Source: an uncultured Candidatus Melainabacteria bacterium (GTDB lineage: Bacteria; Cyanobacteriota; Vampirovibrionia; Gastranaerophilales; Gastranaerophilaceae). From it: a stretch of DNA of 64,000 nucleotides. The notes beneath the pieces are model-generated. The model had not been told where the DNA came from and ran no database searches. It worked only from the letters and a program-made list of their open reading frames with translations. Shown in pieces: positions 7,845-15,705 of the stretch; position 1 is the stretch's first letter; each line of letters opens with the position of its first letter. Made by a program: the position numbers and the translations under genes. The stretch is from positions 1 through 64,000 of the forward strand of contig CAKNXK010000014.1 in the NCBI GenBank assembly GCA_932182025.1, read 5' to 3'.

Positions 7845-9650
7845 ATGTCAAAAAAACTTATTAAAGTTATGGATACATCATTCCGTGATGGTTTCCAATC
7901 AATTTACGGGGCTAAAGTTTTAGTAGATGACTTTATTCCTGCTCTACAAGCTGCTGTAGGTGCTGGTCTTAAACACTTTGAAACAGCAGGTGGCGCAAGA
8001 TTTCAAGCTCCAATATTTTTCTGTAATGAAAACGCATTCGAAACTATGGACAAAATTAGAGAAGCTGTAGGTCCGGATGTTAAATTACAATCTTTAGCAC
8101 GTGGTGTTAACGTTGTAGGTCTTAACTCTCAACCAAGAGATGTAATTGATTTACACGCAAAAATGTTTGCTAAACACGGTGTTAACGTTGTTAGAAACTT
8201 TGATGCTTTAAACGATGTTAACAACCTTGTTGATTCAGCAAATTCAATTAAAAAACACGGTATGCAGCACGAAGTAACTATCACAATGATGGAACTTCCA
8301 TTCGGTTGTGAAGGTGCTCATGATGTTGCTTTCTACGAAAAAGTTTTAAGAAACATTCTTGATTCAGGTTTGCCGTTTGATTCATTGGCATTCAAAGATG
8401 CTTCCGGTACTTCAAACCCTAGAAAAGTTTACGAAACAGTTAAAATGGCTCGTGAATTGTTAGGTCAAGATGCTCATATCAGATTCCACTCTCATGAAAC
8501 AGCTGGTACAGGCTTAGCAGCTTACTTAGCAGCTCTTGACGGTGGCGCTGACGGTATCGACTTGGCTATGAAACCTGTTTCAGGCGGTACAGGTCAACCT
8601 GATATTATTTCTATGTGGCACGCATTAAAAGGTACTGAATACGATTTAGGCTTAGATATTGCTAAGATTATGGAAACAGAAGAAATCTTCAAAGAATGTA
8701 TGAAAGATTATCCTATTTCTCCAATTTCATTGGCAGTTAACCCAATTCTTATTCAAGCTCCACTTCCAGGCGGCGCAACAGCTACAACTGTTAACCAGCT
8801 TAAAGATATGGGTATGTTGGATAAATTCCCTGCTCTTATCAAATCAATGAAAGAATGTGTTGAAAGAGGCGGTTTCGGTACTTCTGTAACACCTGTTTCT
8901 CAATTCTATGCTCAACAAGCATTCTTGAACGCAACTCAAGGTGATTGGAAAATGGCTAACCCTGGTTACGCTAAAATGATTCTTGGTTACTTCGGTAAAA
9001 CACCTTGTGAACCTGATCCTGAATTGGTTAAATGGGCTGAAGAAAAAATGAACATGGCTCCTACAACTGAAAAAGTTGTTGATATTAACGAAAAAGATCC
9101 TGAAAAAGGACTTAAAGCTGCAGAAGAAAGATTGAAAGCAGCAGGACTTCCTGTAACTGACGAAAACTTATTTATCGCAGCTGCTTGTAAAGATGGTAAC
9201 GTTGATAAAGGTATCGACTTCTTACTTGGTAAAGGTACTGTTTCTGTTAACAAGACTTCTGCAAGTGCACCTGCTGCAGCTTCACAAGCTTCAAGCACAG
9301 GTGAATACACAGTTAAAGTTAACGGCAAAAACTACGCTGTTAAACTCGAAGGCGACAAAGCTACAGTTAACGGAAAAGCTTATGACGTTAATGTTAAAGC
9401 GGGTATTGAGTCTAAAGCAACAGCATCTTCAGGAGAAGGTGAAGAAGTTAAAGCAGGTTTACCAGGCAACGTACTTCGTGTAGAAGTTTCTGAAGGTGAT
9501 GAAGTAGCTGAAGGCGATGTATTGTTAGTAGTTGAAGCTATGAAAATGGAAACTGAAGTAAAAGCTCCAAAAGCTGGTACTGTTTCACAAATCCTTGTTT
9601 CTCAAGGCGATAAAGTTGTTACAGGCCAAGCTATGGTAGTGATTGGATAG
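7845..9650 (+). CDS. oadA: Na+-pumping decarboxylase alpha subunit / PycB-like carboxyltransferase with biotin domain
   Basis: Moves the carboxyl group of oxaloacetate (or a related acid) to biotin, from which the beta subunit releases CO2 while exporting Na+. The N-terminal carboxyltransferase barrel has metal ligands D15 (in FRDGFQS), K184 (in FKD, the carboxylated lysine) and H215/H217 (HSH). Residues about 455-490 form an Ala/Ser linker, and the C-terminal carrier domain has EAMKM with biotinyl K567. The usual RDAHQS signature is RDGFQS here, as in the epsilonproteobacterial PycB-like branch, so the substrate could be pyruvate/oxaloacetate and is not proven. An AAAGGT site precedes the ATG. 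Codons are unusually uniform, consistent with high expression. Confidence 0.9.
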   Translation: MSKKLIKVMDTSFRDGFQSIYGAKVLVDDFIPALQAAVGAGLKHFETAGGARFQAPIFFCNENAFETMDKIREAVGPDVKLQSLARGVNVVGLNSQPRDVIDLHAKMFAKHGVNVVRNFDALNDVNNLVDSANSIKKHGMQHEVTITMMELPFGCEGAHDVAFYEKVLRNILDSGLPFDSLAFKDASGTSNPRKVYETVKMARELLGQDAHIRFHSHETAGTGLAAYLAALDGGADGIDLAMKPVSGGTGQPDIISMWHALKGTEYDLGLDIAKIMETEEIFKECMKDYPISPISLAVNPILIQAPLPGGATATTVNQLKDMGMLDKFPALIKSMKECVERGGFGTSVTPVSQFYAQQAFLNATQGDWKMANPGYAKMILGYFGKTPCEPDPELVKWAEEKMNMAPTTEKVVDINEKDPEKGLKAAEERLKAAGLPVTDENLFIAAACKDGNVDKGIDFLLGKGTVSVNKTSASAPAAASQASSTGEYTVKVNGKNYAVKLEGDKATVNGKAYDVNVKAGIESKATASSGEGEEVKAGLPGNVLRVEVSEGDEVAEGDVLLVVEAMKMETEVKAPKAGTVSQILVSQGDKVVTGQAMVVIG

Positions 9651-9660
9651 GGGGTAAAGA

Positions 9661-10836
9661 ATGAATATTCAAGAAGGTTTAATGAACCTATGGAATTCAA
9701 CAGGTATTGTGAACTTTGTTCAGCCTGCTGACCCTGCAATTGAAAATTGTTTCGAACAATTCTTGCACATGCACGGTATGTGGATGATGATTATAATCTG
9801 CTTGTTCTTACTTTGGTTAGGTATTAAAAAGCAGTTTGAACCATTGCTTCTTGTGCCTATCGCATTTGGCGGATTGTTATCAAATATCCCTGTATGTGAT
9901 ATTGCCGGCCCTCACGGTTTCTTAGGAATTATCTATGAAGCTGGTATTCACCAAGGTTTATTCCCATTGATTATTTTCATGGGCGTTGGTGCGATGACTG
10001 ACTTTGGTCCGTTGATTGCAAACCCTAAGACTGCACTTTTAGGTGGTGCAGCTCAATTTGGTATCTTTGGTGCATTATTAATGGCACTTTGTATCTTTGG
10101 GTTTACACTTCCTCAATCAGGTGCAATCGGTATCATTGGTGGTGCTGACGGTCCTACATCAATCTTTGTTACTTCAAAATTAGCTCCTGAATTATTAGGT
10201 GCTATTGCAGTTGCAGCTTATTCATACATGGCGCTTGTTCCTGTAATTCAACCGCCTATTATGAAGGCTTTGACTACAAAGAAACAAAGAGAAATTCAAA
10301 TGACTCAGTTAAGAGAAGTATCAAAAAGAGAAAAAATTGTTTTTCCTCTTGTTATCTTAATTCTTTGTGCAATCTTCTTACCTGATGCTTGCCCTCTATT
10401 AGGTGCATTGACATTCGGTAACTTGTGTAAAGAATGCGGAGTTGTTGATAGATTATCAGATACAATGCAGAATGCTTTAATCAATATTGTTACAATATTC
10501 TTAGGCTTGTCTGTAGGTTCTAAATTATCAGCAGACCAGTTCTTAACTGTTCAAACATTGTTCATTCTTGTTCTTGGTATTATTGCATTCTCTGTGGCAA
10601 CTGCTGCAGGTGTAATAATGGCACACATTATGAATATGTTCTCTAAAACAAAAATCAACCCGCTTATCGGTGCGGCTGGTGTTTCAGCTGTTCCTATGGC
10701 AGCTCGTGTTGCTAACAAAGTTGGTTTAGAGGCTAACCCTCAAAACTTCTTGTTAATGCACGCAATGGGTCCAAACGTTGCAGGTGTAATCGGTTCTGCT
10801 GTTGCAGCCGGTGTATTGCTTGCATTATGTAACTAA
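9661..10836 (+). CDS. oadB: Na+-pumping decarboxylase beta subunit (OadB)
   Basis: Integral membrane subunit that decarboxylates carboxybiotin and pumps Na+ outward. It has about nine to eleven hydrophobic helices over 391 residues. The family signatures GVGAMTDFGPLIANP (containing the key Asp of the Na+ pathway) and GGADGPTSIF are present. A GGGGG ribosome-binding site in the 10-bp gap after oadA drives its translation. It is the last gene of birA-oadG-oadA-oadB and is followed by the hairpin at 10859-10890. The pump couples fermentation of C4/C3 acids to a sodium gradient. Confidence 0.95.
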   Translation: MNIQEGLMNLWNSTGIVNFVQPADPAIENCFEQFLHMHGMWMMIIICLFLLWLGIKKQFEPLLLVPIAFGGLLSNIPVCDIAGPHGFLGIIYEAGIHQGLFPLIIFMGVGAMTDFGPLIANPKTALLGGAAQFGIFGALLMALCIFGFTLPQSGAIGIIGGADGPTSIFVTSKLAPELLGAIAVAAYSYMALVPVIQPPIMKALTTKKQREIQMTQLREVSKREKIVFPLVILILCAIFLPDACPLLGALTFGNLCKECGVVDRLSDTMQNALINIVTIFLGLSVGSKLSADQFLTVQTLFILVLGIIAFSVATAAGVIMAHIMNMFSKTKINPLIGAAGVSAVPMAARVANKVGLEANPQNFLLMHAMGPNVAGVIGSAVAAGVLLALCN

Positions 10837-10858
10837 GAGGTAAATATTTTAAATGTAG

Positions 10859-10890
10859 GGTGGGCAAAGCGTAAGCGTGCCCACCTTTTT
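10859..10890 (+). terminator. Repeat-type hairpin terminator after oadB (copy 1)
   Basis: GGTGGGCA (10859-10866) pairs with TGCCCACC (10878-10885), enclosing GC-GTAA-GC, a GNRA-type tetraloop, and is followed by five T residues. A near-identical hairpin with a GAAA loop lies at 39875-39901, downstream of metK. The element is therefore both a terminator and a dispersed repeat. Confidence 0.85.
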
Positions 10891-10907
10891 AATGCTATCT
10901 AATTGTC

Positions 10908-10984
10908 AAAAAAGAATATTATTTTCTCAACTACGCTCTCGCCTCACGGCTTCCGCTATTGTTTCGAAAACAATATTCTTTTTT
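10908..10984. repeat. 19-bp inverted repeat enclosing about 40 bp
   Basis: The arms at 10908-10926 and 10966-10984 match at 18 of 19 positions (AAAAAAGAATATT and AATATTCTTTTTT are their outer parts). The loop is comparatively GC-rich (CTACGCTCTCGCCTCACGGC and on). No ORF is present. It could be a second terminator, a miniature inverted-repeat element, or part of an intergenic repeat family; copy number elsewhere would decide. Confidence 0.55.
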
Positions 10985-10994
10985 TTGTAGTCAC

Positions 10995-11058
10995 ACCAAA
11001 AGGCGGACTTGTAGGTGCAAATTTGTATTGGAATTTTAACTAAGTAGCCGTTCCAATA
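10995..11058. repeat. GGCGGAC box and small hairpin in intergenic DNA
   Basis: ACCAAAAGGCGGACTTG at 10995-11011 resembles ACTAAAAAGGCGGACCTG at 18-35. A hairpin TATTGGAA (11026-11033)/TTCCAATA (11051-11058) follows, just after the 3' end of the Cys-rich gene, and may end its transcript weakly. Otherwise I see nothing in this gap. Confidence 0.3.
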
Positions 11059-11070
11059 TTATATTTACCC

Positions 11071-11352
11071 CTAACGATTCATTTGTTGTAATCTGTCGCA
11101 TGGATCGCAAGTTGGCTGTGCTTTTTGGCAAGGTGCACAAGGTGTTTTTACTTCACATGGTGCAGCATAACCTGTTGAGCATGGGTCACATTTTTTCTTT
11201 TCGCAACCGCATTTTGGTTTTTCACAACCACATTTACCGCTGCCAAACCAAGTTGCAGGGTTTAGATTAGACCAAGTAAAAGCGTTTGCTGTTTGCATTG
11301 AAGCAGTAGCAATAATCCCTAATACAGCTAATACAGATAAAGTTTTTTTCAT
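11071..11352 (-). CDS. Small exported cysteine-rich protein
   Basis: 93 residues: a signal peptide (MKKTLSVLAVLGIIATASMQ, cleavage near TANA-F), then about 68 residues with 11 cysteines and repeated CGCEK, DPC and APC units. An odd cysteine number leaves one free or in an intermolecular bond. Such a protein could bind metal or be disulfide-linked at the surface; neither is shown. A strong GGAG site precedes the ATG and a sigma-70-type promoter is visible at 11387-11415. The stop codon runs straight into GGGTAAATAT, a motif shared with the 3' ends of ilvC and the rubredoxin gene. Confidence 0.8.
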   Translation of the reverse strand: MKKTLSVLAVLGIIATASMQTANAFTWSNLNPATWFGSGKCGCEKPKCGCEKKKCDPCSTGYAAPCEVKTPCAPCQKAQPTCDPCDRLQQMNR

Positions 11353-11386
11353 TGTTAACTCCTTTTTTTTATATACCCCTCTGGTA

Positions 11387-11415
11387 CATTTATATTTTAA
11401 AAAAGTAGTTCACAA
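11387..11415 (-). promoter_or_regulatory. Promoter of the Cys-rich protein gene
   Basis: On the minus strand TTGTGA (11415-11410) and TAAATG (11392-11387) are separated by exactly 17 bp, about 35 bp upstream of the start codon. Confidence 0.5.
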
Positions 11416-11432
11416 AAACCATAACCCGATAG

Positions 11433-11482
11433 GGGGTAAATATAGTTAGTAGTTTTACCTACCCACCTTAATTATTTACCCC
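11433..11482. repeat. 10-bp inverted repeat GGGGTAAATA/TATTTACCCC
   Basis: Perfect arms at 11433-11442 and 11473-11482 enclose 30 bp between the Cys-rich gene promoter and the ilvC stop codon. Read from ilvC it would form a 3' hairpin, but no T tract follows. It may be a transcript end structure. Confidence 0.45.
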
Positions 11483-12487
11483 TTAGTTTCTATCCTTGTC
11501 AATCAATTTACCCTTACCCCATTGGAAAGAAGAACGGATTTCAGAGCCGACTTTCTCTATAAGGTGCCCTTCTGAAGCTTTTCTTAGTTCTTTGAATTTA
11601 TCTCCTCCGGAAGTAAATTCATCCATAAACTCTTTTGCATAACTTCCGTCTTGGATTTCTGCTAAGATTTTTTTCATGCGTTGTTTTGTATCAGTATCAA
11701 TAACTCTTCCACCGCGAGTGTAGTCACCATATTCAGCATTGTTTGAAACTGAATAGTGCATATCTTCAATACCGCCTTCATAAATCAAATCAACAATGAG
11801 TTTTAATTCGTGACAAACTTCAAAATATGCCATATATGGTGAATACCCTGCTTCAATAAGGGTTTCAAACGCTGTTTTAATCAACGCATCACATCCGCCG
11901 CAAAGCACAGCTTGCTCACCGAATAAATCAGTTTCAGTCTCTTCTTTAAAAGTTGTTTCAATAATACCTGCACGTCCTGAGCCAATAGCCGAAGCATAAG
12001 AAAGAGCAAGTTCTTTATCATCCCCTGCAACAAGCGCAGGAACCCCTTTCCCTGCAGTATATTCACTTCTCACAGTGTGCCCCGGAGCTTTTGGTGCAAC
12101 CATTATGACTTTTACGCCTTCAGGAGCTTTAATAAATCCATAATGAATATTGAACCCATGAGAGAACATCAAATACTGACCTTCTCTTAGATTTGGCTCA
12201 ATTTCTTCCTTATAAACTTTAGCTTGAACCTCATCAGGAATAAGAATTTGAACAATATCAGCCCATTTAACAGCATCAGCTATTGCCATTGTTTTTAAGC
12301 CATAATCGCGAGCCTTAATATCGGATTTGCCGCCCTGACGTAAACCAAAAACAACATTACAACCGCTGTCCACAAGATTCATTCCTTGACCATAACCTTG
12401 TGAGCCAAAACCAATTATTGCAATCTTTTTGGTTTTAATTAATTCTGTATCAATATCTTTATCTAAATATATTTTTAATTCGCTCAT
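11483..12487 (-). CDS. ilvC: Ketol-acid reductoisomerase
   Basis: Converts acetolactate or acetohydroxybutyrate to the dihydroxy acid in valine, leucine and isoleucine synthesis, using NADPH and Mg2+. The Rossmann motif GFGSQGYGQG is near the N-terminus, and the C-terminal knotted domain has the acidic metal ligands in the DLFGEQ and EVCHELK segments. At 334 residues it is a class I enzyme. A GTG at 12499 opens the frame but lies on the Shine-Dalgarno itself (GTGGAGG), so the ATG at 12487 with its GGAGG is the start. It stands alone here: no ilvB, ilvD or leu genes are adjacent. Confidence 0.96.
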   Translation of the reverse strand: MSELKIYLDKDIDTELIKTKKIAIIGFGSQGYGQGMNLVDSGCNVVFGLRQGGKSDIKARDYGLKTMAIADAVKWADIVQILIPDEVQAKVYKEEIEPNLREGQYLMFSHGFNIHYGFIKAPEGVKVIMVAPKAPGHTVRSEYTAGKGVPALVAGDDKELALSYASAIGSGRAGIIETTFKEETETDLFGEQAVLCGGCDALIKTAFETLIEAGYSPYMAYFEVCHELKLIVDLIYEGGIEDMHYSVSNNAEYGDYTRGGRVIDTDTKQRMKKILAEIQDGSYAKEFMDEFTSGGDKFKELRKASEGHLIEKVGSEIRSSFQWGKGKLIDKDRN

Positions 12488-12505
12488 AAATACCTCCACA
12501 AACTA

Positions 12506-12514
12506 ATTATACCA
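12506..12514 (-). promoter_or_regulatory. Extended -10 promoter of ilvC
   Basis: The minus strand reads TGGTATAAT, a perfect -10 with the TGn extension, 18 bp upstream of the ilvC ATG. The -35 region is poor. Confidence 0.6.
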
Positions 12515-12520
12515 CTTAAT

Positions 12521-12555
12521 AGCAAAAAATATTTTTGCCTGTTTTATAATAAATA
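12521..12555 (+). promoter_or_regulatory. Palindrome-containing promoter of the 12577 gene
   Basis: The palindrome GCAAAAA-ATA-TTTTTGC is followed by CCTGTTT and TATAAT (12545-12550). It aligns with 4697-4731 at 28 of 35 positions without gaps. It also lies upstream of the divergent ilvC and could act on both. Confidence 0.55.
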
Positions 12556-12576
12556 AATCTGGAGGAAATTTTTATT

Positions 12577-12774
12577 ATGAATTTAAATGTACAAAATAAT
12601 ACAACTAATTTTACAGGCAAATTGATTTTAAAACAATATACACAGAAAGGTGCTGAGAAATCAGGCAAAATTTATAATACAACGCCTGTACAGGATAAAT
12701 TAGTTAAAATTGTAGCCAATAGTATGACTCAGGAAGGATTTCTCTCAAACCGCTTGAATATTGAAACAGTCTAA
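12577..12774 (+). CDS. Small lineage-type protein with NFTGK motif
   Basis: 65 residues, no signal peptide or membrane segment. The N-terminus is polar (MNLNVQNNTTNFTGKLIL) and carries the NFTGK motif that recurs, as SFKGK/AFKGK/SFKAA, in other proteins of this window. A GGAGG site supports the ATG and a good promoter lies at 12521-12555. The frame ends at 12774, and another ORF in a different frame opens at once with no ribosome-binding site (12791-12928). The two may be one gene broken by a frameshift. Function unknown. Confidence 0.6.
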   Translation: MNLNVQNNTTNFTGKLILKQYTQKGAEKSGKIYNTTPVQDKLVKIVANSMTQEGFLSNRLNIETV

Positions 12775-12790
12775 TATATTTTTATCATTA

Positions 12791-12928
12791 ATGGAAATGA
12801 TTATTAAAAAACCGTTAAAAGTATCTGGACAGCAAAAGTTGATGGATAATAACTTTAACACTGTCGTTTTTAGTGATAAAGAACCCGGACGTGGTGGGAT
12901 GATTGCATTCTTTAATTTAAATGAATAA
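12791..12928 (+). CDS. 45-residue ORF, possibly the frameshifted 3' part of the 12577 gene
   Basis: It encodes MEMIIKKPLKVSGQQ and so on, ending FFNLNE, shifted +1 relative to the ORF at 12577-12774. The same frame is open back to 12758, so the two ORFs overlap by about 17 bp and could be joined by one indel near 12757-12774. There is no Shine-Dalgarno before either ATG. It could be a coupled small gene or half of a pseudogene. Confidence 0.35.
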   Translation: MEMIIKKPLKVSGQQKLMDNNFNTVVFSDKEPGRGGMIAFFNLNE

Positions 12929-12953
12929 AAAAGTGGGTTTTACCCACTTTTTT
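12927..12953. terminator. Bidirectional terminator, small ORFs and gyrA
   Basis: AAAAAAGTGGGT (12927-12938) pairs with ACCCACTTTTTT (12942-12953). A and T tracts on both sides let it work for the plus-strand ORFs and for gyrA, whose stop codon overlaps the stem. Confidence 0.85.
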
Positions 12954-15501
12954 ATTCTTCGATTAATGATGTTTGTTCACCTGCCGGTGCTTGCATTTCT
13001 TCTATTGTACAGCCTCCGGATGGTTCAGAATTATCATCGTCTTTATCCGTATTTACAATCTTGTTAACTGAAACAACTGTATCATTATCAACAAGGTTTT
13101 GAGCTCTCACACCTGTTGCAGGTCTACCCTGACAAGAGATATCACCGGCTTTAATTCTTGTTACAATACCGTTTGCTGTTACCATCATAATTTCGTCTTT
13201 TTCTTCTACGATAGTCAATGCAACGAGTCTTGACATATTAGATTTGAACTTAGTTGCAATCAAACCGATACCGCCTCTGTTTTGTGAACGGAATTCACTC
13301 AACTTAGTACGTTTACCAAAACCGTCAGATGTTACTACAAGAAGGTCTGCATCATAGTTTCTTGGAACGATATCACAGCCGATAATTGTATCTGCTGAAC
13401 GCAATTTCATTGAGTTAACCCCTCTAGCACTTCTGCCTAAAGGTCTTAAATCCTCAATCGGGAATCTAATAGCCATACCGCAAGATGTACCGATAATGAT
13501 TTCATCATTTGGATTTGCTAGTTTAACCCAGTTCAATTTATCGTTTTCTTCTAATGATATTGCAATAATACCGCTTCTTCTTATGCTTGAGAAGTTATCA
13601 AGTTCGATTCTCTTAATGTAACCCTTTTGAGTTAACATAATCAAATTCAAATCATGTGAGAAGCTGCTAACAGGAACAACTGCTGTAATTCTTTCTCCCT
13701 GTTCAATTGGAAGAACATTAACAATTGGTAATCCTTTAGACTGACGTCCGCCTTCTGGGAAGTCGTATACATTCAAGCTGTAAACAATACCCTTAGATGA
13801 GAAGAACAATACCTTATCATGCATCATCGCAGTGAAGAAGTGTTGAATATCGTCATCATCCTTAGTTTTCATGCCTGCTTTACCGCGTGTTGCACGGTTT
13901 TGACGTTCAAATGTGTCTAAAGAAATTCTCTTCAAATAGCCTTGATGTGTAATAAATACAGCCATTGGAGTGTTTGGAGTTAAATCTTCGATTGTAACTT
14001 CACCCTGTTCTGGAAGAATTTGAGTTCTTCTGTCATCGCCGTATTTTTCTTTATCTTCGATTAATTCAGCTTTAATAATATCAAGAACTTTTTGTCTGTC
14101 AGCAAGAATTTCTTCATATTCAGCAATCTTTTTAAGAAGTTCGTCATATTCATTCTTAATTTTGTCTTGTTCTAAGCCTGTTAATCTTCTTAACTGCATT
14201 TCTAATATAGCGTTAGCTTGATCAACATCAAGACCAAATTTGCTCATTAAGCCGGTACGAGCATCATCAGTAGTTTTTGATTTTTTAATAAGTTCAATAA
14301 CTTCATCTAAAGAACCTAATGCAATCAATAAACCTGCTAAAATATGAGCTCTGATTTTTGCTTTCTTTAAGAAGTAAATTGTACGTCTTGTAACAATTTC
14401 AACCCTGTGTTCAACAAACTCGTTCAATACTTCATATAAGTTCAATAATCTTGGTTGTTTACCACATAAAGTAACCATGTTTACGCCGAATGTTGTAGCA
14501 AGCTGAGTATATTTGAACAAGTTGTTTTTAACAACTTCCGGCTTAGCATCACGTTTAAGCTCAATAACAATACGCATACCGTCTCTGTCAGACTCATCAC
14601 GAAGGTCAGAAATACCGTTAATTCTTTGTTCTTTTACTAAATCAGCAATCTTTTCGATTAATTGTGCTTTGTTTACCTGATAAGGAATTTCGGTAACGAT
14701 AATTGCTGTTCTTGATTGACGACCGTTTCCACCAGGAATTTCTTCTATTGTAGCAACTGCAGACATTTTGATAGAACCGCGTCCTGTTTCATAAGCTTGT
14801 TTAATATCATTCAAGCCAATGATTGTAGCTGCAGTAGGGAAATCAGGTCCTTTGATGTGTTCCATTAATCCTTCAATTGTGATTTGCGGATTGTCAATTA
14901 AAGCAATTGTTCCATCAACAACTTCTCTTAAGTTGTGTGGAGGAATATTTGTAGCCATACCTACCGCAATACCTGAAACACCGTTCAATAAAAGCATTGG
15001 AAGCCTTACTGGAAGCACGGAGGGTTCTTCTAATGAACCGTCAAAGTTTGGTCCGAAATCAACTGTTTCACAGTCAATATCAGCAAGCATAGAGGTTGTG
15101 ATTTTGTGCATACGTGCTTCTGTATAACGCATCGCAGCTGCAGAGTCACCGTCAACAGAACCAAAGTTACCATGACCGTCTACAACAAGATATCTTGTGT
15201 TAAAGTCTTGAGCCAAACGAACAAGTGCTTCGTAAACAGAGCTGTCACCGTGCGGGTGGTATTTACCAAGAACTTCACCAACTATACGAGCACATTTTTT
15301 GAACGGTTTATCCGGTGTCATGCCCAATTCGTTCATTGCGTATAAAATACGTCTGTGAACAGGTTTTAAACCGTCACGTACATCAGGAAGCGCACGACCC
15401 ACGATTACTGACATTGCGTAATCGATATAGCACTTTTTCATCTCTTCTCTTATATTAACAGGAACTATCTTCCCGTCTGAAAACATATTCTGTTGAGCCA
15501 A
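12952..15501 (-). CDS. gyrA: DNA gyrase subunit A
   Basis: Breakage-rejoining subunit that, with GyrB, introduces negative supercoils. The active-site Tyr126 is in AMRYTEARM. The quinolone-resistance region reads HPHGDSSVYEALV with Ser at the E. coli Ser83 position (S87 here) and Glu at the Asp87 position, so it has no classic resistance change at Ser83. The C-terminal beta-pinwheel starts after the GyrA box (QNRATRGKAG) and ends in an acidic tail. At 849 residues it is normal. It starts with TTG: AAGGAG sits 7 nt upstream of the TTG but 22 nt from the first ATG. It stands alone, without gyrB. Confidence 0.97.
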   Translation of the reverse strand: MAQQNMFSDGKIVPVNIREEMKKCYIDYAMSVIVGRALPDVRDGLKPVHRRILYAMNELGMTPDKPFKKCARIVGEVLGKYHPHGDSSVYEALVRLAQDFNTRYLVVDGHGNFGSVDGDSAAAMRYTEARMHKITTSMLADIDCETVDFGPNFDGSLEEPSVLPVRLPMLLLNGVSGIAVGMATNIPPHNLREVVDGTIALIDNPQITIEGLMEHIKGPDFPTAATIIGLNDIKQAYETGRGSIKMSAVATIEEIPGGNGRQSRTAIIVTEIPYQVNKAQLIEKIADLVKEQRINGISDLRDESDRDGMRIVIELKRDAKPEVVKNNLFKYTQLATTFGVNMVTLCGKQPRLLNLYEVLNEFVEHRVEIVTRRTIYFLKKAKIRAHILAGLLIALGSLDEVIELIKKSKTTDDARTGLMSKFGLDVDQANAILEMQLRRLTGLEQDKIKNEYDELLKKIAEYEEILADRQKVLDIIKAELIEDKEKYGDDRRTQILPEQGEVTIEDLTPNTPMAVFITHQGYLKRISLDTFERQNRATRGKAGMKTKDDDDIQHFFTAMMHDKVLFFSSKGIVYSLNVYDFPEGGRQSKGLPIVNVLPIEQGERITAVVPVSSFSHDLNLIMLTQKGYIKRIELDNFSSIRRSGIIAISLEENDKLNWVKLANPNDEIIIGTSCGMAIRFPIEDLRPLGRSARGVNSMKLRSADTIIGCDIVPRNYDADLLVVTSDGFGKRTKLSEFRSQNRGGIGLIATKFKSNMSRLVALTIVEEKDEIMMVTANGIVTRIKAGDISCQGRPATGVRAQNLVDNDTVVSVNKIVNTDKDDDNSEPSGGCTIEEMQAPAGEQTSLIEE

Positions 15502-15645
15502 AATCTTTCTCCTTCTTCAATCCCCATAACAATATAGTACCACAAAAATACTTTCTGTAAAGGAATTGAGGGCTAATGTAGAAAAGTGAGTATATACTTT
15601 GTCAATATGCCTTAAAGCCTTTGTTTATACAGTTTTAAGCTTTGT

Positions 15646-15705
15646 AACAATGTCGTTTAAAAAAGGCAATTTCTCAAAATAGAAAAACTTTATATAGATG
15701 TAAGG
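15646..15705 (+). promoter_or_regulatory. Lineage promoter module, copy 1 (orphan)
   Basis: This 60-bp block aligns without gaps to 19267-19326 at 45 of 60 positions, including AAAAAAGGCAATTT and the invariant AACTTTATAT, and ends in TAAGG. A TTTGTAAC half-site (15641-15648) overlaps its 5' end. No ORF with a ribosome-binding site follows. It points into the gap between gyrA and the helicase gene. Confidence 0.55.
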
